Source: DASTHG01 sp035491895
GTDB taxonomy: Bacteria > Gemmatimonadota > Gemmatimonadetes > Gemmatimonadales > GWC2-71-9
NCBI GenBank assembly: GCA_035491895.1
Contig: DATJJY010000094.1
Span: 62,001-126,000 of the forward strand
Reading direction: 5' to 3'
Length of the DNA: 64,000 bases
The notes under the pieces are model-generated. The model was not told the origin of the DNA, searched no databases, and saw only the letters and a program-made list of their open reading frames with translations. Positions 17,829 to 27,159 of the stretch are shown here, piece after piece. Each line of letters opens with the position of its first letter. Within the stretch, counting starts at the first letter, position 1. Position numbers and translations under genes: made by a program.

Positions 17829-20455
17829 CGCCGAACACTCCCGACCGCCTCGCCGCCGTCCTCGCCGACCGCTATCGCATCGAGCGCGAGCTGGGGGTGG
17901 GCGGCATGGCCACCGTCTACCTCGCACGCGACGTGCGGCACGACCGTGAAGTTGCTCTCAAAGTGCTCCGCCCCGAGCTCGCTGCCGTGCTCGGGGCGGA
18001 TCGGTTTCTCAACGAGGTGCGCATCACCGCCCGCCTGGACCACCCACACATCGTCACGCTCATCGATTCCGGGGAATCGGACGGCTTTCTGTGGTACGTC
18101 CTTCCCTACATCCGCGGGGAGTCGTTGCGAGGCAAGCTGGACCGCGAACGGCAGCTGGGACTCGAGGAGGCGGTCGCGATTACCCGCCAGATCGCCGGCG
18201 CGCTTGACTTCGCACATCAGCACGGCGTGATTCATCGCGACATCAAGCCCGAAAATATCCTGTTGCACGAGGGTGAAGCGATGCTAGCCGACTTCGGCAT
18301 CGCGCTCGCCGTCAAAGAAGCGGGTGGCAACCGGCTCACCGAGACGGGGCTGTCGTTAGGCACGCCCCAGTACATGAGTCCGGAGCAGGCCACCGGCGAC
18401 CGCCGACTCGATGCGCGTTCGGACGTCTATTCACTGGCCGCCGTGCTGTACGAGATGCTGGCGGGGGAGCCCCCCGTGACGGGCCCGACCGCGCAGGCCA
18501 TGATCGCCAAGCTGTTGACCGAGCGGCCGACCCGGCTGCGGGTGGTCCGAGACAGCGTGCCGGAGGGCGTCGACATGGCAGTGGCCAAAGCACTGGCCAA
18601 GACGCCCGCCGACCGGTTTTCCAGCGCGGGGGATTTCGTGGCCGCGCTCCGGCACGCGGTGGCTGCAGCCCCGCCTTCGATCATGACCTGGCGCCGCCGC
18701 AATGTGTTGTTCGGAGCCGCGGGAGCGGTAGCTGTCGTCGTACTGGCGTTCGGTGTCTGGCGTCTGGTGCGGCCTCGACTGCCGGGCCTCGCACTCGGCC
18801 GCTCGCAGCAGGTCACCGCCGACCCGGGCCTCGAGATTCAGCCCGCCCTCTCGCCCGATGGCAGGGTCGTCGCTTACGCCGCCGGAAACTCGGCGCGGAT
18901 GCGGATCTTTCTCCGGCCGGTGGGCGGCGGACGAACGCTTCCGTTGACGGACGATTCCACGGCCATCGAGGCACAGCCACGCTGGTCGCCCGATGGCAAC
19001 AGCCTCCTGTTTCTGACTCGCGGCGGCGTGTCCATCGCGCCGGCTCTCGGTGGGGAGTCCCGCCCGGTCGTGCCACCCTCGGCGACCGTGAACGTCGCCA
19101 CGGCGGCCTGGTCCCCGAATGGTCGCGAGATCGCCTTCGTCCGTGCCGAATCCCTGCTCGTGGTTCCGGTCGACGGCGGCCCGGCCCGCCTTCTCGCGAC
19201 CACCCTCGACCTGCATTCCTGTGTCTGGTCGCCGACCGGCAAATGGATCGCGTGCGTGGCTCTGAACTCCGAGTCGGTACTGCCTGGCACCACGTTCGGC
19301 AATCTGGCGCCGAGCGCCCTCCTCCTATTTCCCGCAACCGGCGGCGCTCCGATCCGCCTGGTCGAGGCAAAGGCGTTCAACCAGAGTCCCGTATGGACGC
19401 CCGACGGCGGGCAACTCCTGTTCGTCTCCAATCGCGATGGTCCGCGCGACGTTTACGCCATGTCGCTCTCGTCGTCGGGGCGGTCGCGCGGAGCGTTGAC
19501 CCGTCTCACGACCGGGCTCGGAGCGATATCGATTTCACTGTCGGCGGACGGCCGGCGGCTCGCGTACGCTGTGTACACAGCCCGCGCCAACATCTGGTCG
19601 CTCCCCATTCCTTCGGGCGCTCCCATCACCGCGGATCGCGCGGTGCCGGTCACCAGCGGCAATCAGGTGATCGAATCGATGCATGTGTCGCTGGACGGCC
19701 GCTGGCTGCTGTACGATTCGGATCTGCATGGAAACTCGGACATCTACCGCATGCCCCTGTCCGGGGGCTCCGCCGAGCAGCTCACCGACGACCCGGCCGA
19801 TGAATTTGCTCCGGATCTGTCACCCGACGGCCGTGCCATCACGTATCACTCGTGGCGCACCGGGACGCGGGACATCGAAGTGAAGCCGCTCGACGGCGGG
19901 CCGGTGCAGCACGTTACCGTCACGCCGGCCCAGGAGAGCTACCCCCGCTGGTCACCCGACGGACGGACGATCGCGTTCATCAATCAGGTGACCCCGTTTT
20001 CTCTGTTCCTGACGCGGAGGGAAAGCAACGGGCGTTGGTCCACGCCTACGCTGCTCGGCTCGAACGCCGTGGGTGATGCCTGGTCGCCCGATGGGCGCAG
20101 CATCGCCTCTGTCCAGGCCGAATCGGACAGGCGTTCCGGCGCCATCGTGGTCGTACCAGCCGACGGCGGCACACCGCGCCGCGTGTCCGATCTCTTGCCG
20201 ACGGTGCCCCTGGTGGAGGAGGTGGAGTGGAGTCCGGATGGCCGGACGCTGTACTACAAGACGCACGATGCACAGGGGCGGGCATCGTTCTGGGCGGTGA
20301 ACGCCGCAGGCGGACGTCCCCGCCTGCTGGTCCGGTTCGACGACTTGAGCCGGCTGTCTTCGCGCCGGGACTTCGCGACGGATGGAAGGCTATTGTATTT
20401 CGCGATCCAGGACCGGCAGAGCGACGTATTCGTGGCTGAATTGTTCGCAAGGTGA
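17825..20455 (+). CDS. Transmembrane Ser/Thr protein kinase with WD40-like (PD40) sensor
   Basis: This is an 876-residue protein. The N-terminal Hanks-type kinase has the glycine loop GVGGMATVYLARD, VALK (Lys46), HRDIKPENILL (catalytic Asp139), DFG (Asp156) and SPEQATGD. A membrane segment at about 293-312 (LFGAAGAVAVVVLAFGVWRL) is followed by a long extracytoplasmic propeller of PD40 repeats (for example PRWSPDGNSLLF, PDGGQLLFVSNRDG, PDGRAITYHSW). All residues needed for activity appear present. It is flanked by overlapping start/stop codons on both sides (lipoprotein upstream, TolB-TPR protein downstream). In relatives kinase, TolB-like and TPR modules are often in one chain; here they are split into adjacent genes. 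Confidence 0.93.
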   Translation: MTPNTPDRLAAVLADRYRIERELGVGGMATVYLARDVRHDREVALKVLRPELAAVLGADRFLNEVRITARLDHPHIVTLIDSGESDGFLWYVLPYIRGESLRGKLDRERQLGLEEAVAITRQIAGALDFAHQHGVIHRDIKPENILLHEGEAMLADFGIALAVKEAGGNRLTETGLSLGTPQYMSPEQATGDRRLDARSDVYSLAAVLYEMLAGEPPVTGPTAQAMIAKLLTERPTRLRVVRDSVPEGVDMAVAKALAKTPADRFSSAGDFVAALRHAVAAAPPSIMTWRRRNVLFGAAGAVAVVVLAFGVWRLVRPRLPGLALGRSQQVTADPGLEIQPALSPDGRVVAYAAGNSARMRIFLRPVGGGRTLPLTDDSTAIEAQPRWSPDGNSLLFLTRGGVSIAPALGGESRPVVPPSATVNVATAAWSPNGREIAFVRAESLLVVPVDGGPARLLATTLDLHSCVWSPTGKWIACVALNSESVLPGTTFGNLAPSALLLFPATGGAPIRLVEAKAFNQSPVWTPDGGQLLFVSNRDGPRDVYAMSLSSSGRSRGALTRLTTGLGAISISLSADGRRLAYAVYTARANIWSLPIPSGAPITADRAVPVTSGNQVIESMHVSLDGRWLLYDSDLHGNSDIYRMPLSGGSAEQLTDDPADEFAPDLSPDGRAITYHSWRTGTRDIEVKPLDGGPVQHVTVTPAQESYPRWSPDGRTIAFINQVTPFSLFLTRRESNGRWSTPTLLGSNAVGDAWSPDGRSIASVQAESDRRSGAIVVVPADGGTPRRVSDLLPTVPLVEEVEWSPDGRTLYYKTHDAQGRASFWAVNAAGGRPRLLVRFDDLSRLSSRRDFATDGRLLYFAIQDRQSDVFVAELFAR

Positions 20456-21975
20456 CTATGGGCCCAAGAGAAAGTCCTCAGAAGCGGCGCGTGGCGCACC
20501 TGGCGCTCCTAATGATGTGCACGGTCGCGCCGCTGCGTTCCCTGGTCGCCCAGTGCCCGGACGGCTCACCGCCGCCGTGCGGGCGGCCCGCGCGCGCGCC
20601 CGCGCCGCCACCCAACAGCGTGGCCGTGCTCTATCTCGACAACCTCTCCCGCGACACCGCCGACGCATTCCTCGCCGACGGCCTCACGGAGGAGATCATC
20701 ATCCGGCTGGGGCAGGTGCCGCGCCTGGAAGTGAAATCGCGCTATGAGGTGCAGCGGTTCCGCGGCCGCGCGGCGCAGGATCTGCCGGCCCTCGGCAGGG
20801 CCCTCGACGCAGCCTACCTGGTGACCGGGAGCGTGCAGCGCGCCGGCGACCGGGTGCGCATGCGGTACGAAGTGATCCGCGCGGCCACGCGCGCGCAGGT
20901 CGCCGGCGACGTCATCGACCGGGCCTCGAGCGATGTCCTGACGCTCGAATCCGACATCGCGTCGGTCGTCGCGACGGCCATCACCGGCCACCTGTTGCCG
21001 GACGAGCGCACCCGCCTCACGCGGCCGCTGACTCGGAACCCCGCCGCGTACGAGCAGTACCTGCGCGGGCTCCAGGCGGCACACAACTTCGGCGACGAGG
21101 CGGCGCTCCGCAGCGCCGTGGCCTATTTCAATCGCGCCATCGCACTCGATTCCGGATTCGCCGCCGCCTACTCGGGCAAGGCGGTGGCGTGGAGCATGCT
21201 CGCGGACGGTTACGTGACGCCGCTCGAGGGGTACGGGCAGACGCGCGTGGCCGCGAACCAGGCACTGGCGCGCGATTCCTCGCAGGCCCTGGCGTGGGCG
21301 ATGCTGGCGAATGCGGCGTTCGCGCTGGACCTCGACGCGCCCCAATGCGCGCTCCTCGCGCGTCGCGGGATCGCGCTCGATCCGCACGGCGGGTGGTCGC
21401 GTCTCTTCCTGTCCGGGGCGCTGTGGGCGGAGGGCAAGACCGATTCCGCCCTCGTCGAAGCGCGGCGCGCGTGGCAGAACGACTCGTTGTTCGTCATCAT
21501 GAGTGTCAGCTACATCAACATGCTGGTCGAGAGCGGCCACCTCGACACGGCCGCCGTGATGATCCCGCGCATCCGGGCCATCCTCCCGGCCGCGGACGCC
21601 GACGCGCTCGAGGGGATGCTCGTCGGTGCGCGGGGTAACTGGCGCGATGCGGTCCGGCTCCTGGGGTGGCGCTACTATGGCGGCGCGTTCGACGCGGGGA
21701 TGTACGTGCGCGCATTGCTCGCGCTGGGGGACACCGTCGCCGCGCGCGCCACCGTCGATTCGATGCTGGCAGCGCGCACGCCGGGCTACTACAACCCCGT
21801 GGCACTGGCGCGGGCCTATACGGCACTGGGTGACATCGACCGCGGCATCGAGTGGCTGGGCCGTGCGTTCGAGGAGCGGACCGCCATGGTTGCCTGGGTG
21901 CGCCAGTATCCCGAGCTGGCGCCATTGCGCGCCGATCCGCGCTATGCGGCGCTCGACCGGCAGTTCCGTTTCTGA
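20452..21975 (+). CDS. Exported TolB-like/TPR protein, copy 1
   Basis: This 507-residue protein has an export signal (VAHLALLMMCTVAPLRSLVA) and the hallmark QCPDGSPPPCG, two cysteines that could form a disulfide at the mature N-terminus. A TolB-N/FlgO-like alpha-beta domain follows (VAVLYLDNLSRDT, GLTEEIIIRL, VTGSVQRAGDRVRM; about 55-200), then TPR repeats to the end. The GTG at 20452 overlaps the kinase stop as GTGA; an ATG two codons later is an alternative. The next gene encodes a paralogue with the same layout. In relatives the same domain set sits on the C-terminal side of kinases, suggesting a function with the upstream kinase. Confidence 0.82.
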   Translation: MTMGPRESPQKRRVAHLALLMMCTVAPLRSLVAQCPDGSPPPCGRPARAPAPPPNSVAVLYLDNLSRDTADAFLADGLTEEIIIRLGQVPRLEVKSRYEVQRFRGRAAQDLPALGRALDAAYLVTGSVQRAGDRVRMRYEVIRAATRAQVAGDVIDRASSDVLTLESDIASVVATAITGHLLPDERTRLTRPLTRNPAAYEQYLRGLQAAHNFGDEAALRSAVAYFNRAIALDSGFAAAYSGKAVAWSMLADGYVTPLEGYGQTRVAANQALARDSSQALAWAMLANAAFALDLDAPQCALLARRGIALDPHGGWSRLFLSGALWAEGKTDSALVEARRAWQNDSLFVIMSVSYINMLVESGHLDTAAVMIPRIRAILPAADADALEGMLVGARGNWRDAVRLLGWRYYGGAFDAGMYVRALLALGDTVAARATVDSMLAARTPGYYNPVALARAYTALGDIDRGIEWLGRAFEERTAMVAWVRQYPELAPLRADPRYAALDRQFRF

Positions 21976-23477
21976 TGAGCCCCGCCGCCGCGATGGCGTT
22001 CCTGTTCGCGGTCGGCGCCGCGGGGCACCTGGAAGGGCAGTGCCCCGACGGCTCGCCGCCGCCGTGCGGTCGCGCCGCCGCCCGCACCACGGTCCCGCCC
22101 ACCAGCCTCGCCGTGCTCTACTTCGAGAATGCGTCCCGCGACACGGCCGACGCGTATCTGGCTGAGGGCATCACCGAAGAGATCATCAGCCGATTGAGCG
22201 AAGTCGGACGACTGCAGGTCAAGTCGCGCTACCAGGTGCGGCGCTTCCGGACCGATACGACGGGCGACGCCGCGGAGATCGGGCGCCAGTTGGCGGTCGC
22301 GCGCATCGTCACCGGCTCGGTGCGCCGCGCCGGCAATCAGCTGCGCGTGACGGCCGAGATGGTGCGCACCGCGACGGGCGACGTGGTCTGGAGCGAGCGG
22401 TATGACCGCGCCGACACCGACGTCCTCTCGCTGCAGGAGGACCTCGCCAGCGCCGTCGCGACCGCCGTCACGGGTCACCTGCTCCCGGCCGAACGTGCGG
22501 TGCTCGCGGCGCAGCCGACGAGGAATCCGGCAGCCTACGATGCCTATCTCCTGGGTCGGTTCTATTGGAACAAGCGCACCGCACCGGATCTGGTAGCGGC
22601 AGCGGCCCATTTCGAGCAGGCGATCCGGGCCGACTCGAGCTACGCGCAGGCGTGGTCGGGCCTGGCGGACGCCTATGTGCTCTTTCTTCCCGCCGAGTAC
22701 GACGTCCCCGGCATCAACCCCGACTCGATCCTGACCCTGGCCGAGCACGCCGCCCGCCGGGCACTGGCGCTGGCCCCGCAGCTCGGTGAGGCGTACGCGT
22801 CACTGGGCGAGATCCTCGAATACCGCCTGCAATGGGTGGAAGCGCGGGCGGCGTTCGAGCGCGGCGTCGCTCTGAGCCCGCGGTATCCGACGGCGCATCT
22901 GTGGTACGGCTATGACCTGATGGTGTGGAACCGATGGGACCTAGCGGTCCGGGAAATCGAGCAGGCCAAGCAGCTCGACCCCCTTTCCGTCGTGACCACC
23001 GTGTCGCTCGCCGCTGCGTACGACGGTGCCGAACGAGTCCCTGAGGCCGCTGCGATGTTCGCGCAGGCCCGTGGGCTGGCACCGGACCATCCGCTCGTCC
23101 TCATCTTCGCATCGATCCACGACCTCACGCGCGCAGACTTTGAGCGCCTGGCCGTGGACTATTCGCACCTGCTCCGTCTCACCGGAATGGACAGCGCGGC
23201 CGCAGTCGACCTGGAGCACCGCCTGCGAGACCCGGCCCAGCGGGGTGCCGCATTGCGGGAAACCGTAGACCGTCCCGGTCGCGTCTCCTGGCGCGCTCTC
23301 GTCTATCGGGCGCTCGATGGGGACGATCGCATGATCCAGTACTTGTCGACGGTGGAGCGCGATCCCAAGATGTCCGATGTGGGAAGCCTGCTCATCTGCG
23401 GATGCCTGGGATCGCGCCTCCGCGCCGATCCCCGGATGCAGGCGGTTCTGCAGCGGTTCGGCTTCCCCCGGCCTTGA
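21975..23477 (+). CDS. Exported TolB-like/TPR protein, copy 2
   Basis: This 500-residue paralogue of the preceding gene has the same order: a short export signal, QCPDGSPPPCGR, a TolB-like domain (LAVLYFENASRDTADAYLAE, VTGSVRRAGNQLRVTAEM) and TPR repeats (AYDAYLLGRFYWNKR, AHFEQAIRADSSYAQAWSGL). The TolB part matches copy 1 well, while the TPR parts are much more diverged, as if only the N-terminal half is under shared constraint. The ATG shares one base with the stop of copy 1. The C-terminus carries an unusual ICGCLGSRL segment. The function is unknown; protein-protein binding is expected from TPRs. Confidence 0.82.
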   Translation: MSPAAAMAFLFAVGAAGHLEGQCPDGSPPPCGRAAARTTVPPTSLAVLYFENASRDTADAYLAEGITEEIISRLSEVGRLQVKSRYQVRRFRTDTTGDAAEIGRQLAVARIVTGSVRRAGNQLRVTAEMVRTATGDVVWSERYDRADTDVLSLQEDLASAVATAVTGHLLPAERAVLAAQPTRNPAAYDAYLLGRFYWNKRTAPDLVAAAAHFEQAIRADSSYAQAWSGLADAYVLFLPAEYDVPGINPDSILTLAEHAARRALALAPQLGEAYASLGEILEYRLQWVEARAAFERGVALSPRYPTAHLWYGYDLMVWNRWDLAVREIEQAKQLDPLSVVTTVSLAAAYDGAERVPEAAAMFAQARGLAPDHPLVLIFASIHDLTRADFERLAVDYSHLLRLTGMDSAAAVDLEHRLRDPAQRGAALRETVDRPGRVSWRALVYRALDGDDRMIQYLSTVERDPKMSDVGSLLICGCLGSRLRADPRMQAVLQRFGFPRP

Positions 23478-23498
23478 AGGCGGCCCGGGGCGCCGTCG

Positions 23499-24257
23499 TT
23501 ACGAGGCGCGCCCGATCTGATGGACTCCTGCGAATCGTGCGAAGCGAACGGGCGTCGTGGACCTGCCGCGCGCCGCCAGGCGCAGCTCGCTGAAGTGGGC
23601 CCCCCATCCGACGGAGAACGTTCGCAACAGGTTCGTTCCCACGATCCCGTCGATGTCCGTGGTGCGCAGCGCGCGCTCGAGGGAGGCCGGCAGTTGACCG
23701 CACTCGAGGCTGACCGGCTGATCGCCGAACACGAGCGGCACCTGTCGCAGCTCCGTCGCGAACTCACCGAGTCCCGGATACGAGTCCCGCGCCACCCCGA
23801 CGCATGGGTGGGCCCTGGTGTCGACGTCCCGCAGGCACGACAACGTGGCGCCCGTGTGAAACAGCACCCGCCGCTTCCCACCTGCCAGCTCGACCTCCAC
23901 CACGGGCATTCCCGCGACGGTCTCCAGCCGTGCGCCGCGAGCGTGGGGCCGAGCGGCGTCGTCGTCGAAGACGACTCGGCCGGCTTCGGGATCGATGGCG
24001 ACGGCCGAGCAGCCGAGCACGTCGCTGCCGAGCACTACGTCGATGTTGATGCCGATGACCTCGCTCCATTGCTCCACGGTCATGCCGTGGTAACGCTGGA
24101 GTGCGGGAATCTCCCGATCGAGGAATTCGAAGGACGGTCGACGTCCGATCGAGACCGGGCATCCGGTATTCAACAGCAGCGCCTGGGCGTCGTGGTAAAC
24201 GACGAGATGCCCCTGGCGCAGCTCCATTGGGTATCGACGCACGAATGTCCTCAGCAT
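23499..24257 (-). CDS. Two-lobed aspartyl-protease-like protein lacking catalytic Asp
   Basis: This is a 252-residue protein with two similar lobes. Lobe 1 has LLLNTGCPVSIG (Asn30) followed later by NIDVVLGSDVLG; lobe 2 has VLFHTGATLSCL (His134) followed by DIDGIVGTNLLRTF. These are the D-T-G flap and hydrophobic-Gly motifs of retropepsin/pepsin-like proteins, but the catalytic aspartate is replaced by Asn in one lobe and His in the other. It is therefore probably an inactive, binding-only relative. I chose the ATG at 24257; the in-frame extension to 24443 runs into the divergent promoter region and the aminotransferase start. A later ATG at 24227 is possible. No signal peptide is evident. 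Confidence 0.7.
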   Translation of the reverse strand: MLRTFVRRYPMELRQGHLVVYHDAQALLLNTGCPVSIGRRPSFEFLDREIPALQRYHGMTVEQWSEVIGINIDVVLGSDVLGCSAVAIDPEAGRVVFDDDAARPHARGARLETVAGMPVVEVELAGGKRRVLFHTGATLSCLRDVDTRAHPCVGVARDSYPGLGEFATELRQVPLVFGDQPVSLECGQLPASLERALRTTDIDGIVGTNLLRTFSVGWGAHFSELRLAARGRSTTPVRFARFAGVHQIGRAS

Positions 24258-24387
24258 GAGTTGCCGGGCGCGGGTTCGCAGGCAAATACAGGTCCAAGGA
24301 AGAGTGCGGCAGCAGCCGTATGGTAACTCAGTGGATGTAGGGTTTTTTCTGACGAAGCGGGCTGAAGGGGCTATCTTACCCTGCCGC

Positions 24388-25617
24388 ATGAGCGAATCCT
24401 CCACGCCGCATGGGGCTCGGGCCCAGGCCGCGGCAGTGATCACCAGGCTTCCCTGTCAGCGACACCTGTTCGACATCCCCGAGGACATCGCTTACCTGAA
24501 CTGCGCCTACATGTCACCGCTGTTGCGCCGAGTCACCGAGGCTGGACAACGCGCGGTGGCGCGCAAGGCACACCCGTGGGACATCACGCCGGCGGACTTC
24601 TTCTCTGATGTCGCTGTTGCGCGCCGCCGCTTCGCGCAGCTGCTCGGCGGTGGCACCGGCGAAGACGACATCGCGATCGTGCCGGCCGTCAGCTACGGGA
24701 TGGCTGTGGCCTGCGCCAACCTGCCGCTCGCGCGTGGCCAGACGGTGCTGTTGCTCGACGAGGAGTTTCCCTCGGTCATCCTGCCCTGGCGGGAGCGGGC
24801 GCGGGAGGCGGGGGCTCGGGCGGTGCTGCTGCCGCGGCCCGCGGACGACGACTGGACCAGCGTGATTCTCGAGGCGATCGATGAGCGCACGGCGATCGCC
24901 GCGCTCCCCGCGCTCCATTGGACCGACGGCGCGCTCATCGACCTCCCGCGGGTGGCGGCGCGATTGCACGACGTCGGCGCGGCGCTGGCGGTGGACGCGA
25001 CGCAGTCACTCGGCGCCATGCCGTTCCCGATGTCCGAGGTGCGTCCCGACTTTCTCGTCGCGGCGTCATACAAGTGGCTGCTCGGTCCGTACAGTCTGGG
25101 ATTCCTCTATGTTGCCCCGCAGCGCCAGAATGGTCGGCCGATTGAGCATAACTGGATCACGCGGGTGGGCTCGCAGGATTTCACCGCGCTCACGAACTAC
25201 GCCGGCGAGCTGGGGTTCCAGCCGGGGGCGCGTCGCTTCGATGTGGGGGAGACTCCGAACTTCGCATTGATGCCTATGGCGATCGCCGCGCTGGACCAAA
25301 TCCTGGAGTGGGGGGTGCCGCACATTGCCGAGACCATCGCCTCACTGACCGGCTCGCTGGTGGCGCGCGCCGCCGAGCATGGTCTCGAGGCGGTGCCGGC
25401 CGTGCGCCGCGCCCCCCACTATGTCGGCCTCCGCTTTCCGGCCGGAGTGCCTCCTGAGCTAGCGCAGCGACTGGCAGCGGAGCGCGTGTTCGTGAGCGTG
25501 CGCGGTCGCGGGGCGCTGCGAGTGACGCCGCATGTCTACAATACTGAGGCCGAGATCGACCGCCTGGTCGCGGCGATCGCGGCGGCTTCCTCCTCGACTG
25601 GCAGTGACGTTCTATGA
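24388..25617 (+). CDS. Class V aminotransferase / cysteine-desulfurase-like PLP enzyme
   Basis: This is a 409-residue fold-type I PLP enzyme. The Schiff-base lysine lies in AASYKWLLGPYSLGF (Lys229) and the cofactor contacts in AVDATQSLGAMP (Asp203, Gln206). The active-site loop cysteine of true cysteine desulfurases is not evident, so it is better called an aminotransferase/isopenicillin-epimerase-like protein of unknown substrate. I chose the ATG at 24388, where homology begins. CTGACG and TATCTT at 24349 and 24372, 17 bases apart, form a plausible promoter close to the start. It overlaps the FAD oxidoreductase gene as ATGA and heads an operon that ends with a MarR-GNAT protein. Confidence 0.87.
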   Translation: MSESSTPHGARAQAAAVITRLPCQRHLFDIPEDIAYLNCAYMSPLLRRVTEAGQRAVARKAHPWDITPADFFSDVAVARRRFAQLLGGGTGEDDIAIVPAVSYGMAVACANLPLARGQTVLLLDEEFPSVILPWRERAREAGARAVLLPRPADDDWTSVILEAIDERTAIAALPALHWTDGALIDLPRVAARLHDVGAALAVDATQSLGAMPFPMSEVRPDFLVAASYKWLLGPYSLGFLYVAPQRQNGRPIEHNWITRVGSQDFTALTNYAGELGFQPGARRFDVGETPNFALMPMAIAALDQILEWGVPHIAETIASLTGSLVARAAEHGLEAVPAVRRAPHYVGLRFPAGVPPELAQRLAAERVFVSVRGRGALRVTPHVYNTEAEIDRLVAAIAAASSSTGSDVL

Positions 25618-27146
25618 CGACGGTCGTGGTTGTAGGCGCCGGCATCAACGGGTTGGTCGCGGCGCACTATCTCCGGCGCGGCGGCTGCAACGTCACACTG
25701 CTGGAGCGCGCCGAGTGGGTCGGCGGCGCGTGTGTCTCCGACGTCGCCACCGTCGATGGGCGCTCGCAGCGCTACGCTGTCGGGGCGTCCGTCCTCGGTC
25801 TCATGCCCGATTTCATTTATCGGGAGACGGGGCTCGCCGACCGGCTCGAGACGTTCGTCCCCGATCACGCCAAGCGGATCTACTTCCCGGATCCGCAGGC
25901 CAGCGCCTGGATCCATCGCGACCCCGGCGAGCTGGACCGCGAGCTCCACGAGCGTTGGGGGGAGCGCGGCGACGTCGCCGCATTCCGGCACGACGAAGCC
26001 AAGGTGGTGGCGTTTCTGCAGGAGGGATACCGCAACGCCGTGGCGCCGACCCTCGCCGCCGCGCGCGACCGCCTGGGGAAGAACCTCGTCCGGCTCTGGA
26101 TTTCCGGGAGCGCCCGCGATCTGCTGCGCCACTATTTCACCGCCGACCACACCAGGATCTACATGGCGATGACGGTGACGGAGAGCGGACCGGTTTCGCT
26201 GCGGGATCGGTATTCCGCCTTCACGTTGCCGCTGATGGACTCGGGGTCGGTGTTCGACGGCTACTACGGATTCGTGAAGGACGGGATCTGGCGGGTGACC
26301 GAGGAGCTGGCCCAGATCAACCGGGAGCTGGGCGTCGACATCCGACTCGCCGCCCGGGTGGAGCAGGTGGACCCGAGCATCGGGAAGCTGCGCTACGCCC
26401 AGGCGGGGAAAACGGCGCAGCTGCCGTTCGATCATCTGGTGCTGGCCACCGACCCGCTCACCGCCGCTCGCGTCATCGGGGATAGTGCGTTCACCGCGCG
26501 CGTCGAGGCGAAGCGCTTTCTCGGCTCGAGCGGCAAGCTCACCCTCCTGTTCCAGCGCCCGGCAGTCTGGAAGGAGGGCACCGCCGGCCCCCACAGCGAG
26601 GCGGCGTTCCGGTTCATCTTCGCCGTCGAATCACTGGAGCAATTCGAGCGCGCGACGCTCCGTCCGGTGTCGGACGGCGTCGATTACGAGCCGGGATACA
26701 TCCAGATCTATCCTGAAGGGGCGGCGATGCGGCAGCTCGGTCTCACGGAGCCCTTGGATCGTTTGACGCTGTTCTTCAAGAACCTGGCGCTCGACCGTGA
26801 AGGAGCGGTCCTGCCCGAAGTCGCCGAGGCGGTCAAGGAGCAGCTGTTTCGTCACCTCGCGAACCCGGAGGACTGCGTGTGGAGCCGGTTGCTCACCCCG
26901 CGGGACCTGCAACAGCTCTTTCTGTTTCCGGGCGGCAACCTGGACCACACGATGCTGGTGGGGGGACAGACGTTCTTCGATCGCCAGTTCGCGGCGGACC
27001 CCGCCCGGAATTTCTACCGCTTCGGCGCCTGGTCGAACGTGGACTACTGCGGCGCGGGGGCATACCCCTGCGGCTCGATCGCCGGGACGCCTGGCTACAT
27101 GTGCGCCCGGCAGCTGCTGGCCGCCTTGCCTCCGCATGATATCTGA
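25614..27146 (+). CDS. FAD-dependent oxidoreductase, phytoene-desaturase-like
   Basis: This 510-residue protein has an N-terminal dinucleotide-binding motif VVVVGAGINGLVAAHYLRR, then LLERAEWVGGAC, and the C-terminal FAD-contact GTPGYMCARQLL typical of the CrtI/phytoene dehydrogenase and amine oxidase superfamily. No carotenoid cyclase, CrtB or other carotenoid genes are nearby, so carotenoid desaturation is unlikely and the substrate is unknown. It overlaps the aminotransferase by ATGA. Its last codons lie inside a promoter and operator palindrome for the next gene. Confidence 0.85.
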   Translation: MTTVVVVGAGINGLVAAHYLRRGGCNVTLLERAEWVGGACVSDVATVDGRSQRYAVGASVLGLMPDFIYRETGLADRLETFVPDHAKRIYFPDPQASAWIHRDPGELDRELHERWGERGDVAAFRHDEAKVVAFLQEGYRNAVAPTLAAARDRLGKNLVRLWISGSARDLLRHYFTADHTRIYMAMTVTESGPVSLRDRYSAFTLPLMDSGSVFDGYYGFVKDGIWRVTEELAQINRELGVDIRLAARVEQVDPSIGKLRYAQAGKTAQLPFDHLVLATDPLTAARVIGDSAFTARVEAKRFLGSSGKLTLLFQRPAVWKEGTAGPHSEAAFRFIFAVESLEQFERATLRPVSDGVDYEPGYIQIYPEGAAMRQLGLTEPLDRLTLFFKNLALDREGAVLPEVAEAVKEQLFRHLANPEDCVWSRLLTPRDLQQLFLFPGGNLDHTMLVGGQTFFDRQFAADPARNFYRFGAWSNVDYCGAGAYPCGSIAGTPGYMCARQLLAALPPHDI

Positions 27147-27159
27147 CTATAGTCAGATA
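27126..27159 (+). promoter_or_regulatory. Operator palindrome and promoter of the MarR-GNAT gene
   Basis: TATCTGACTATAGTCAGATA at 27140-27159 is a perfect 20-base palindrome. It ends one base before an ATG (27160) of a MarR-GNAT fusion gene and overlaps the stop of the upstream gene. Within it, TATAGT (27148-27153) is a good -10 element, with TTGCCT 16 bases upstream as -35; transcription would begin at about 27160, the A of ATG. MarR dimers bind palindromes of this size, so I infer autorepression and a leaderless mRNA. Confidence 0.72.

Noticed and set aside
25536..26594. 352-residue minus-strand frame opposite the FAD oxidoreductase
   Set aside because: Shadow frame; the plus-strand frame has clear FAD motifs and the minus frame has no recognisable domain.
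25614..27146. Carotenoid biosynthesis gene (crtI)
   Set aside because: Only the broad FAD oxidoreductase family is supported; no other carotenoid gene is in the neighbourhood.
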